From assembly GCA_002278985.1 (NCBI GenBank), contig NCJP01000129.1:1-6774 (forward strand): DNA of 6,774 nucleotides. The letters are read 5' to 3'. Shown here piece by piece: positions 1 through 6,143 of this stretch (positions are counted from its first letter, which is position 1; each line of letters begins with the position of its first letter). The stretch is from Erythrobacter sp. 34-65-8 (lineage in GTDB: Bacteria; Pseudomonadota; Alphaproteobacteria; Sphingomonadales; Sphingomonadaceae). The notes under the pieces were generated by a model, which made no database searches, had not been told where the DNA came from, and saw nothing but the letters and a program-made list of their open reading frames with translations. The position numbers were made by a program, and so were the translations under genes.

Positions 1-534
1 GGCCAGCGCGGCAGGCTCTCCGCCGGAGAGGACCACGTCGGCGAGCGAGACCTGCTCGATTGCGGGCCGGGCCTCGAACAGGCGCTCGTCGAACCCTTCG
101 AACCGGCCGCAGATCAGCACCACGCCGGGGCCGCTGGCCAGCTCCCGGATACGCTCCTGCGTGATCGGTTTCCCGCGAGGGGTCATGGCGAGGATGGGGA
201 TCTCCCTCTCCCCTTCAGGGGAGAGGGCCGGGGAGAGGGGGCTGTCGGGGAGGTTGTCCACATTCCCCTCTCCCAACCCTCTCCCCTGAAGGGGAGAGGG
301 CTTTGTGACCGAATCCAAAGCCGCGCTGAGCACATCGGCCTTGAGCACCATTCCGGCCCCGCCCCCGGCGGGCGTATCGTCGACGGTGCGGTGCTTGTCG
401 GTGGCGAAATCGCGGATCTGGACGGTTTCGCAGGCCCAGTCCCCCCGCTCCAGCGCCCGCCCCGCAAGCGAAAGACCCAGCGGCCCGGGAAACATCTCGG
501 GGTAGAGCGTCAGGATGGTGGCGGCGAAGGTCAT
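1..534 (-). CDS. trmD: tRNA (guanine-37-N1)-methyltransferase TrmD, partial (C-terminus off the left edge), with in-frame repeat insertion
   Basis: TrmD uses S-adenosylmethionine to methylate N1 of G37 next to the anticodon of several tRNAs, which prevents +1 frameshifting. The first 178 codons are present, open from ATG at 534 to position 1. The start [20 protein letters not shown] and the stretch [19 protein letters not shown] (about residues 46-64) are typical of the SPOUT-fold N-terminal domain. The knot motifs follow: [10 protein letters not shown] at 143-152 and LSGGE at 169-173. The catalytic Arg/Asp region and the C-terminal domain lie outside the window. The start overlaps the rimM stop as ATGA, so translation is probably coupled. 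Residues 78-111 (Pro/Gly/Glu-rich) are encoded by a palindromic repeat and sit between the helix ending at D74 and the strand [10 protein letters not shown], where relatives have, from memory, only about ten residues. The frame stays open throughout. Identity is very secure; whether the enzyme is fully active is not known. Confidence 0.95.
   Translation of the reverse strand, partial: MTFAATILTLYPEMFPGPLGLSLAGRALERGDWACETVQIRDFATDKHRTVDDTPAGGGAGMVLKADVLSAALDSVTKPSPLQGRGLGEGNVDNLPDSPLSPALSPEGEREIPILAMTPRGKPITQERIRELASGPGVVLICGRFEGFDERLFEARPAIEQVSLADVVLSGGEPAALA
204..300. repeat. 97-bp REP-like double-palindrome element inside trmD
   Basis: Two perfect 24-bp palindromes lie at 204-227 and 277-300. 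Each has 10-bp arms (CCCTCTCCCC / GGGGAGAGGG) around a 4-base centre: TTCA on the left, TGAA on the right. The two are exact reverse complements of each other, so the whole unit is an inverted repeat. The inner arms also pair imperfectly (GGGGAGAGGGG near 230-240 against CCCCTCTCCC near 265-274) around a central stretch of about 25 bases. G/C-rich palindromes of this style are dispersed in many proteobacterial genomes, and Rickettsia palindromic elements are known to insert in frame in genes. Membership in a particular named family is not established here. No transposase is present, so the element would be non-autonomous. Confidence 0.85.
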
Positions 535-1031
535 TGCCCGGCGAAGTCTGCCGCCACCACCAGCCGCTCGCTATCCCATCCGGGCACGGCGAAGGGGGTA
601 AGCGGGACCATGAAACGCTTGCCGTCCGGGCGTTCGATTTCGATGATGTCGGTCGCGCCGAAGTTCTCGACTGCGCAGACGATGCCAAGCGGTTCGTCCG
701 CATCGCTGACGGCGGACAGGCCGAGCAGGTCGGAATGGTAGAATTCGCCCTCGTCCAGCGGCGGCAGGGCTGATCGGGGCACCGTCAGCACCGTGCCGCG
801 CAGGGCTTCGGCGGCATTGCGGTCACCCACGCCTTCAAACCGGGCGACAGCGCCGCCCTTGTTGTCCGACCGGACCTTGACCAGCCGCAGCGTGCCCGCT
901 TTGCCACCGGCGTCAAAGCTGGTGCACCGGGCGAGCGTCCCGACGCTCTCGCTGAACAGCTTCAGGCGGACTTCGCCCGCCACGCCATGCGCGCCGATGA
1001 TGGCTGCGAGCGTGACGGGCTTGTCCGACAT
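531..1031 (-). CDS. rimM: 16S rRNA processing / ribosome maturation factor RimM
   Basis: RimM binds ribosomal protein S19 and helps assemble the head of the 30S subunit. The protein is 166 aa, a normal length for the family. The N-terminal domain opens with [18 protein letters not shown] ([10 protein letters not shown] at residues 13-22), the family signature. The C-terminal PRC-barrel begins near [10 protein letters not shown] (96-105) and continues through [16 protein letters not shown] and MVPL to the end. The start ATG at 1031 lies 8 bp after the rpsP stop and has no strong ribosome-binding site, only TAAGG inside the end of rpsP, so it is probably translated by coupling. Its own TGA overlaps the trmD ATG. 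Order rpsP-rimM-trmD is conserved across Proteobacteria and fits a shared operon for ribosome and tRNA maturation. Nothing unusual is seen in the reading frame. Confidence 0.96.
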   Translation of the reverse strand: MSDKPVTLAAIIGAHGVAGEVRLKLFSESVGTLARCTSFDAGGKAGTLRLVKVRSDNKGGAVARFEGVGDRNAAEALRGTVLTVPRSALPPLDEGEFYHSDLLGLSAVSDADEPLGIVCAVENFGATDIIEIERPDGKRFMVPLTPFAVPGWDSERLVVAADFAGQ

Positions 1032-1039
1032 GGGCGCGA

Positions 1040-1531
1040 TTACTCGGCCTTAGCTTCTTCGGTGGCTTCCGCGCCAGCGTCTTCGGCCGGAGCTTCTTCC
1101 GCCGCAGGAGCTTCCTCGGCGGGAGCTTCTTCAGCCGGAGCGGCAGCAGCGGCCTTGGCTTCTTCCTCGGCAGCCTTGGCGGCTTCTTCGGCTTCAGCGA
1201 TCTTGGCGGCCTTTTCTTCGGCGCGGTCCTTGGCGGCCTGGCCCGGCTCACCCTTCTTGGGGTTGTTGCGGGCAGCCCGCTCCATCACGCCGGCGGCGTC
1301 AAGGAAGCGAAGCACGCGGTCGGTCGGCTGGGCGCCAACGCCGATCCAGTAACGCGCACGCTCTTCGTTCAGCTTGACCCGCTCGCCCGAATCCTTGGGC
1401 AGCATCGGGTTGTAGGTGCCGATCTGCTCCAGGTACTTGCCGTCACGCGCGCTGCGCGAGTCCGACACGACGATCCGGTAATAGGGGCGCTTCTTCGCAC
1501 CACCGCGCGAGAGACGGATTGCAACTGCCAT
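1040..1531 (-). CDS. rpsP: 30S ribosomal protein S16 with long acidic Ala/Glu C-terminal tail
   Basis: S16 is a small-subunit protein needed for 30S assembly. Residues 1-84 form the family core: [22 protein letters not shown] at the start, then [12 protein letters not shown] (31-42) and [20 protein letters not shown] (58-77). Most bacterial S16 proteins stop at about 80-90 aa, but this one has 163 aa. Residues 101-163 are low-complexity Ala/Glu/Lys, probably helical at first ([23 protein letters not shown]). They then contain near-repeats of PAEEA at 132-151 and an acidic end. Extended tails of this kind are known in S16 of Alphaproteobacteria; what this tail does is not known to me. The ATG at 1531 has a good Shine-Dalgarno (GGAAAGG, about 9 bases upstream) in the 33-bp gap after ffh. 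It is likely co-transcribed with ffh, rimM and trmD. Confidence 0.96.
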   Translation of the reverse strand: MAVAIRLSRGGAKKRPYYRIVVSDSRSARDGKYLEQIGTYNPMLPKDSGERVKLNEERARYWIGVGAQPTDRVLRFLDAAGVMERAARNNPKKGEPGQAAKDRAEEKAAKIAEAEEAAKAAEEEAKAAAAAPAEEAPAEEAPAAEEAPAEDAGAEATEEAKAE

Positions 1532-1564
1532 TGTATTCTACCTTTCCAATCTAACCGTTTGAAA

Positions 1565-3034
1565 TCACTTTTTCTTGAGGAGGTCCTGAAGATCCGGCGG
1601 CAGGGTGGAGGGATCCACGCCTGCGCCCTTGCCCAGGCCCGGCAGCCCGCCGCCCCCCGGCCCGCCAAGGCCAGGCATCGCGGCACCCATGCCGCCTTTT
1701 CCGAACAGCGCGCCCAGGCCCTTGAGCCCGCCCATCTTCCTGATCTGCTTCATCGCGCGGGACATTTCCTGGTGCATCTTGAGCACCTTGTTGACGTCCT
1801 GCACCTGCGTGCCGCTGCCCGCCGCCACGCGCTTCTTGCGCTTGGCGTTGAGCAGTTCTGGGCGCTGGCGTTCCTTGACCGTCATCGAGCCGATGATCGC
1901 GTCCATGTGGACCAGCACCTTGTCGTCCATGCCGCTGGCGGCCATCGCCGCCTTGGCCTTCTTCATGCCGGGCATCATGCCCGCCAGCATGCCGAGGCCG
2001 CCCATCTGCTGCATCTGCCGCAGCTGCATCCGCAGGTCCTCAAGGTCGAACTGACCCTTGGCCATCTTGCGGGCGAGCGCTTCGGCGTCTTCTTCCTTGA
2101 TCGTCGCCGCCGCCTTTTCGACCAGGCTGACGACATCGCCCATGCCGAGGATCCGCTCGGCCACGCGGCGCGGGTGGAACACCTCGATCGCGTCGAGTTT
2201 CTCGCCGGTGCCGGCGAACTTGATCGGCTTGCCGGTGACATAGCGCATCGACAGCGCCGCGCCGCCGCGGGCATCGCCGTCCATACGGGTCAGCACCACG
2301 CCGGTCAGCGGCACTTCGTCGGTGAAGCTCTTGGCGACGTTGACCGCGTCCTGCCCGGTCAGCGAATCGACCACCAGCAGCACTTCGACCGGGGCGGAAA
2401 CCCCGGCCACGACCTTCATTTCGGCCATCAGCGCTTCGTCGACATGCAGGCGGCCGGCGGTATCGAGCAGCAGCACGTCAAAGGCTTGCAGGCGGGCGGC
2501 TTCCATCGCCCGGCGCGCGATGTCGACCGGCTGCTGGCCGGCCACGATCGGCAAGGTGGCCACGCTGGTCTGCTGCCCCAGCACCGCCAGCTGCTCCTGC
2601 GCTGCCGGACGGTTCACGTCGAGCGAGGCCATCAGGGCCTTCTTGCCGTGCTTTTCCTTGATCAGCCTGGCGAGCTTGGCCGTGGTGGTGGTCTTGCCCG
2701 AGCCCTGCAGGCCGACCATCATAATCACCACCGGCGGCCTTGCATCGAGCAGCAGGCCTTCCTGCTGTTCGCCGCCCAGCATCTCGACCAGTTCGTCGTT
2801 GACGATCTTGACGACCTGCTGGCCCGGGGTGACCGACTTGAGCACTTCGGCGCCGATCGCCTTTTCGGTCACCGCATCAATGAAACGGCGGACGACCGGC
2901 AGGGCCACATCGGCTTCGAGCAAGGCCACGCGCACTTCGCGCATGGCATCGCGCACGTCCTGCTCGCTGAGCGCACCGCGCCCGCGCAGCTTGTCAAAGA
3001 CGCTGCCAAGGCGGTCTGACAGGCTGTCGAACAT
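1565..3034 (-). CDS. ffh: Signal recognition particle protein Ffh (SRP54 GTPase)
   Basis: Ffh binds 4.5S RNA and hydrophobic signal sequences on nascent chains, and with FtsY brings ribosomes to the membrane translocon. The protein is 489 aa from the chosen start. N domain: residues 1-95. G domain: P-loop GLQGSGKTT (108-116), DVNRPAA (139-145), DTAGR (191-195), TRMDGDARGG (249-258) and GTGEKL (275-280). M domain: about 298-435, with Met-rich MQQMGGLGMLAGMMPGM (341-357) for signal peptides and the RNA-binding segment around KRKKRVAAGSGT (398-409). The tail is Gly/Pro-rich and ends in DLLKKK. I chose ATG 3034 because MFDSLSDRLG is the usual N-terminus and GGAG lies 11 bases upstream. A longer TTG start at 3079 would fall in the T-run of the tRNA terminator and add an unrelated 15-residue leader. 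Confidence 0.97.
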   Translation of the reverse strand: MFDSLSDRLGSVFDKLRGRGALSEQDVRDAMREVRVALLEADVALPVVRRFIDAVTEKAIGAEVLKSVTPGQQVVKIVNDELVEMLGGEQQEGLLLDARPPVVIMMVGLQGSGKTTTTAKLARLIKEKHGKKALMASLDVNRPAAQEQLAVLGQQTSVATLPIVAGQQPVDIARRAMEAARLQAFDVLLLDTAGRLHVDEALMAEMKVVAGVSAPVEVLLVVDSLTGQDAVNVAKSFTDEVPLTGVVLTRMDGDARGGAALSMRYVTGKPIKFAGTGEKLDAIEVFHPRRVAERILGMGDVVSLVEKAAATIKEEDAEALARKMAKGQFDLEDLRMQLRQMQQMGGLGMLAGMMPGMKKAKAAMAASGMDDKVLVHMDAIIGSMTVKERQRPELLNAKRKKRVAAGSGTQVQDVNKVLKMHQEMSRAMKQIRKMGGLKGLGALFGKGGMGAAMPGLGGPGGGGLPGLGKGAGVDPSTLPPDLQDLLKKK

Positions 3035-3077
3035 AGGCTCGGTCACTCCATCTGCCACCCTGCGGCGGCCAAAACGC

Positions 3078-3112
3078 AAAAACAGCCGGCGGACGAGAAC
3101 TCGTCGGCCGGC
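3078..3112 (-). terminator. Rho-independent terminator after tRNA-Ala
   Basis: An inverted repeat pairs GCCGGC (3085-3090) with GCCGGC (3107-3112), then, past one G-G mismatch, GACGA (3092-3096) with TCGTC (3101-3105), leaving a four-base loop. Read on the minus strand the stem is followed by TG and a run of five T (3082-3078), as in an intrinsic terminator. It begins about 30 bases downstream of the tRNA 3' end and ends only about 44 bases before the ffh start codon. On the plus strand only a short distant T run follows, so minus-strand use is favoured. Confidence 0.85.
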
Positions 3113-3142
3113 CTCACGGTTTTCACCGCGAATTCAGGTGAC

Positions 3143-3218
3143 TGGTGGAGCCTAGCGGGATCGAACCGCTGACCTCCTGCATGCCATGCAGGCGCTCTCC
3201 CAGCTGAGCTAAGGCCCC
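3143..3218 (-). tRNA. tRNA-Ala, anticodon GGC
   Basis: The minus strand folds as a complete 76-nt tRNA. Acceptor arms GGGGCCT and AGGCTCC include the G3-U70 wobble pair that is the alanine identity signal. The D arm is GCTC/GAGC. The anticodon stem CCTGC/GCAGG encloses the seven-base loop ATGGCAT, giving anticodon GGC, which reads GCC and by wobble GCU. The T arm is AGCGG/CCGCT around TTCGATC. The 3' CCA is encoded. The gene stands alone with its own candidate promoter and terminator, upstream of ffh. Confidence 0.97.
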
Positions 3219-3280
3219 GTTCCAGTCATCTCACGGCCTGCCCTGGGGGGTGGCCATGCTCACCTTGCGGCGAGGCGCGC

Positions 3281-3309
3281 CCTTTATGGGCAGCGCCCGC
3301 GCATTGCAA
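3281..3309 (-). promoter_or_regulatory. Candidate promoter for tRNA-Ala
   Basis: On the minus strand TTGCAA (3309-3304) and TAAAGG (3286-3281) are separated by exactly 17 bases, resembling sigma-70-type -35 and -10 boxes. Transcription would start about 55 bases before the mature tRNA 5' end, leaving a leader for RNase P to remove. The site lies between the end of the FYDLN-type gene and the tRNA, where a promoter is expected. Based on pattern and position only. Confidence 0.45.
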
Positions 3310-3330
3310 GAGTGAATATTGAAGTGGTGA

Positions 3331-3651
3331 TCAGTTGTCGTCGCTGTCGTTGTCGCCGCCGGTATCGAGACCGAGGTCGTCATCATCGCCAAGATCGACG
3401 TCGGCATCGGGACGATTCTCTTCCTCGTCGACATCGTCCAGCTCATCATCGGCCAGATCCGAATCGGGCTCGGCGTCCTTCTTCTTCTCCAGCTCCTCGA
3501 ACGGGATCGGCTGCTTGGACTTGAGCACCGGCTCCGGCGACCACTGTTCACCGCATTCGATGCAGCTGACCGGGTCTTCTTTGCCGAGATCGTAGAAGCG
3601 CGTACCGCACTTGGGGCAGGAACGCTTGGTTCCCCATTCTGGCTTGGCCAT
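3331..3651 (-). CDS. FYDLN_acid (TIGR02300) family zinc-ribbon protein of unknown function
   Basis: This is a small 106-aa protein. The N-terminal third holds four cysteines in two CxxC knuckles (C12, C15, C30, C33), a probable zinc ribbon, with the family's FYDL motif at 19-22 between them. The remainder is a linker rich in Lys/Glu followed by a highly acidic, probably disordered tail (about residues 60-106, mostly Asp and Glu, ending DNDSDDN). Families of this type (TIGR02300 / FYDLN_acid) are confined mainly to Alphaproteobacteria and have no established function. A role in protein or nucleic-acid contact is only a guess. The start at 3651 has a clear Shine-Dalgarno, AAGGA, six bases upstream. 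It is transcribed divergently from aroA. A GC-rich hairpin (3672-3677 with 3684-3689) would lie in its mRNA leader, 9 bases upstream of the Shine-Dalgarno. Confidence 0.9.
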   Translation of the reverse strand: MAKPEWGTKRSCPKCGTRFYDLGKEDPVSCIECGEQWSPEPVLKSKQPIPFEELEKKKDAEPDSDLADDELDDVDEEENRPDADVDLGDDDDLGLDTGGDNDSDDN

Positions 3652-3748
3652 CGTAAATCCTTAGTGTGCTGCCCGCCGGCGCTGGCGGGGCGGGTAATTC
3701 CGTATCGCTTGATGGGTGCGTAACTGCCCTCAATCAAGAGCGCGGCGC

Positions 3749-3777
3749 GCCTTGCCATAGGGCAATGCCGCTGTCAA
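3749..3777 (-). promoter_or_regulatory. Weak candidate promoter for the FYDLN-type gene
   Basis: On the minus strand a perfect TTGACA (3777-3772) is followed after 17 bases by CAAGGC (3754-3749), a poor -10. The transcript would begin about 90 bases before the 3651 start. It sits in the 170-bp divergent gap (3652-3821) that must also serve aroA; no convincing aroA promoter was found there. Support is positional plus one good hexamer. Confidence 0.3.
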
Positions 3778-3821
3778 AAGCCGCGGCGCTCTGGCCCCAT
3801 CGCACAGGAAAGTCCAGCCTC

Positions 3822-5163
3822 TTGGCACACATTGCCCCTTCCCCGGTCCGGACCCCGCGCCGATTCCTGCCGCAAGGCCCGCTGCGGGGCCGCATCCGCG
3901 TACCCGGCGACAAGTCGATCAGCCACCGCTCGCTCATGCTCGGCGCGCTGGCAGTGGGCGAGACGCGGGTCAGCGGCTTGCTGGAAGGGGAAGATGTTCT
4001 CGCTACCGCCGCCGCGATGCGCGCCATGGGGGCGCAGATCGAGCGTGAGGGGGACGGAGCATGGTCCATCCACGGCGTCGGCGTGGGCGGGCTGCTCCAG
4101 CCGGAGCAGGCACTCGACATGGGTAATTCGGGCACCTCCACCCGCCTGCTGATGGGACTGGTGGCCAGTCACGGGATTTCCGCCGTGTTCACCGGCGATG
4201 CCAGCCTGTCCAAGCGCCCCATGGGCCGGGTGATCGAGCCGCTGAGCCTGATGGGGGCAAGCTTCGAGGCGAGCCCGGGCGGACGGTTGCCGCTGCTGGA
4301 GCGGGGTGCCCATCCGGCAGTGCCGATCACCTACCGCCTGCCGGTCGCCAGCGCCCAGGTGAAAAGCGCCATTCTGCTGGCCGGGCTGAACACGCCGGGG
4401 ATCACCACTGTGATCGAGCCAGTGCCGACCCGCGACCATTCCGAACGGATGCTGCGCGGATTCGGGGCTGACATCGAGGTGGAGGAAGTGGCCGGTGAAC
4501 GGGTCATCCGCCTGCGCGGCGAGGCCGATCTTCGGCCTCAGACAATCGAAGTGCCGGGCGATCCGTCTTCGGCCGCGTTCTTCATGGTGGCGGCCGCAGT
4601 CGTGCCGGGTAGCGACCTTATCATCCAGAACGTCGGCCTCAACCCAACGCGCGCCGGCCTGGTCGACGTGCTGCGCCAGATGGGCGCCAGCATCGAGGAG
4701 CTGGACCGGCGCGAGGTCGGCGGCGAGCCCGTGGCGGACCTGCGCGTGCGCCATGCGCCCCTGACCGGCATCGCCGTGGACCCGGCGCTTGCCCCCAGCA
4801 TGATCGACGAGTTTCCTGTGCTGTTCGTCGCCGCCGCGCTGGCCCGGGGCCGCACGGTCACGACCGGGCTGGAAGAACTGCGGGTGAAGGAATCAGACCG
4901 GCTGGCCGCCATGGCCGCCGCGCTCACCCTTGCTGGCGCACAGGTGGAAGAAACGGCTGACGGCCTGATCATCGAAGGCACCGACGGCGATCCGCTGGCC
5001 GGAACTGCATGCGAGCCGGTTACCACCCACCTCGATCACCGCATCGCGATGAGCATGGCCGTGGCCGGCCTTGCTTCGACAGGCGGCGTTGAAGTGGACG
5101 ACACCAGCCATCGCGACCAGCTTCCCGAATTTCATGGCCTTGCTGGACGGGGCCAGCCAGTGA
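3822..5163 (+). CDS. aroA: 3-phosphoshikimate 1-carboxyvinyltransferase (EPSP synthase, class II), apparent frameshift near the 3' end
   Basis: AroA joins phosphoenolpyruvate to shikimate 3-phosphate, the sixth step of chorismate synthesis in the cytoplasm. All four class II signatures are present: GDKS (29-32), SAQVK (177-181), RDHSE (204-208) and NPTR (274-277). [11 protein letters not shown] (350-360) and HLDHRIAM (403-410) are also there. Frame 1 is intact to S429 (VEVDDTS, codon 5106-5108). The expected xIATSFPxFM then appears in a frame displaced by one base: ATC from 5110, [20 protein letters not shown] at 5161-5163. The corrected length is about 447 aa, normal for the class. Uncorrected, the frame runs into the next gene. 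The start is uncertain: TTG 3822 has AGGAAAG 9 bases upstream and gives a family-like N-terminus; ATG 3765 would add 19 residues. The stop overlaps the next start as TGATG. Confidence 0.93.
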
Positions 5164-5417
5164 TGCCGCTCGACTGGGCCTCGCTCGTCGCATTCGTAGG
5201 CACCGCTTTCATCATCGGTGCCTACGCCTATCTCACACTGTCTGCCGCACCGAACCCGTTTTTGCTGCACGGCGCAAACCTGGCAGGGGCGGCTTTCCTG
5301 ACCGTGTCCTTGCTGGTCCACACCAACTGGCCCAGCCTGGTGCTGGAAGGCTTCTGGGCTGCGATTGCCGTAACCGGGCTGGTCAAGGCGTCACGCACCG
5401 GCAGGGCCACGCCATGA
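5163..5417 (+). CDS. Small three-helix membrane protein, CBU_0592-like
   Basis: The protein is 84 aa and starts [19 protein letters not shown]. It has three hydrophobic segments at roughly residues 6-26, 34-53 and 57-75, joined by short loops (AAPNP; HTNWP), and a basic end (KASRTGR) that should lie in the cytoplasm. There is no signal peptide. Sequence and size resemble the CBU_0592 family of small membrane proteins, which I recall being found between aroA and cmk in sphingomonads; the function is not known. Its ATG overlaps the corrected aroA stop (TGATG), and its stop overlaps the cmk start (ATGA), so the three genes are probably translated as a coupled chain. Because of the aroA frameshift it is in frame with the upstream part of aroA, which makes a literal reading look like a fusion. 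I treat it as a separate gene. Confidence 0.82.
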   Translation: MPLDWASLVAFVGTAFIIGAYAYLTLSAAPNPFLLHGANLAGAAFLTVSLLVHTNWPSLVLEGFWAAIAVTGLVKASRTGRATP

Positions 5418-6049
5418 TCATCGCGGTCGACGGGCCCACCGCATCGGGCAAGGGCACCATTGCCAAGGCGCTGGCGAGCCACTTCGGCCTGCCCCATCTC
5501 GACACCGGGCTGCTCTATCGTGCGGTCGGGCGGCAGGTCATGCTGAGCGGTGGCGAGGCGGACGATCCGCGCGCCGCGCTCGCCGCCTGTTCGTTTCCCG
5601 ACAGCTTGCTGGCCGATCCGGACCTGCGGACCGAGGAAACCGGCGGGCTGGCCAGCCGGGTCTCAGTCCATCCGGCCGTGCGGCAGGCACTGTTCGAGCG
5701 CCAGCGGGCCTTTGCCACACAGGCCGGGGGCGCTGTGCTCGACGGGCGCGACATCGGTACGGTGATTGCGCCGGATGCGGAGGTGAAGCTGTTCGTCACG
5801 GCCAGCGTCTCGGCCCGTGCGCACCGGCGCTGGCTGGAAATGCAGGGTCGCGAGCCGGCGGTTACGCTGGATGCCATCGAGCGGGACATCGCCCGGCGCG
5901 ATGCGCGTGACATGGGCCGGGCCGATGCGCCCTTGCGCGCGGCGCCGGATGCGCTGGTGTTCGACACCACCCATTTCGGGCGCGACCAGGCCGTGGCCGA
6001 AGCCATCGCGGCGGTGGAGCAGGCCTTGCGGTCATCCGGCAGCGCCTGA
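5414..6049 (+). CDS. cmk: (d)CMP kinase (cytidylate kinase)
   Basis: Cmk transfers phosphate from ATP to CMP or dCMP, feeding CTP and dCTP pools. The protein is 211 aa, slightly shorter than the E. coli enzyme, as is usual in this group. The P-loop is GPTASGKGT (7-15). [11 protein letters not shown] (29-39) and [14 protein letters not shown] (77-90) line the CMP-binding insert region. DGRDIGT (110-116) is the family signature, and the lid/C-terminal [20 protein letters not shown] supplies the conserved arginines. The start ATG at 5414 overlaps the upstream stop by ATGA. The order aroA-cmk-rpsA is widely conserved in Proteobacteria. The reading frame is intact. Confidence 0.97.
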   Translation: MIIAVDGPTASGKGTIAKALASHFGLPHLDTGLLYRAVGRQVMLSGGEADDPRAALAACSFPDSLLADPDLRTEETGGLASRVSVHPAVRQALFERQRAFATQAGGAVLDGRDIGTVIAPDAEVKLFVTASVSARAHRRWLEMQGREPAVTLDAIERDIARRDARDMGRADAPLRAAPDALVFDTTHFGRDQAVAEAIAAVEQALRSSGSA

Positions 6050-6077
6050 ACTCCCCGGCCCGCCCGGCCCATTTTCC

Positions 6078-6106
6078 TTGCATTTCACCCCGCCTTCGCT
6101 TAGGCG
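6078..6106 (+). promoter_or_regulatory. Candidate promoter for rpsA
   Basis: TTGCAT (6078-6083) is followed after 17 bases by TAGGCG (6101-6106), a plausible -35 with a weak -10, placed 30 bases after the cmk stop. The -10 overlaps a small inverted repeat (CGCCT 6091-6095 with AGGCG 6102-6106). It would give an rpsA leader of about 165 nt. No intrinsic terminator with a T run is seen after cmk, so some read-through into rpsA is also likely. Confidence 0.35.
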
Positions 6107-6143
6107 CGCGGCCGTTCAGCCAATCTGCTGATTGAAGGAACCT

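Noticed and set aside
204..300. The trmD palindromes as a rho-independent terminator or a CRISPR array
   Set aside because: No T run follows on either strand, the reading frame of trmD continues through them, and there are only two units in opposite orientation with no spacer series.
987..1352. Ala/Ser repeat protein on the plus strand
   Set aside because: It is the reverse-strand reading of the Ala/Glu tail of S16.
1559..3019. 486-codon open frame on the plus strand, rich in His/Ala/Arg, opposite ffh
   Set aside because: It is a mirror of the ffh coding strand in GC-rich DNA, has no recognisable domain, and ffh is certain.
3035..3079. Longer ffh start at TTG 3079
   Set aside because: It overlaps the terminator tail of the tRNA transcript and adds 15 residues foreign to Ffh; ATG 3034 gives the standard start.
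3774..4754. Long minus-strand open frame opposite aroA
   Set aside because: Composition is typical of an antisense shadow (His/Gly/Arg/Ala), and all EPSPS motifs are on the plus strand.
3666..5417. A single 583-codon frame fusing EPSP synthase to a three-helix membrane domain
   Set aside because: The conserved EPSPS C-terminus (IATSFPNFM...) and its stop are found in the displaced frame, and the membrane protein has its own ATG at the TGATG junction. A frameshift explains it better than a true fusion.
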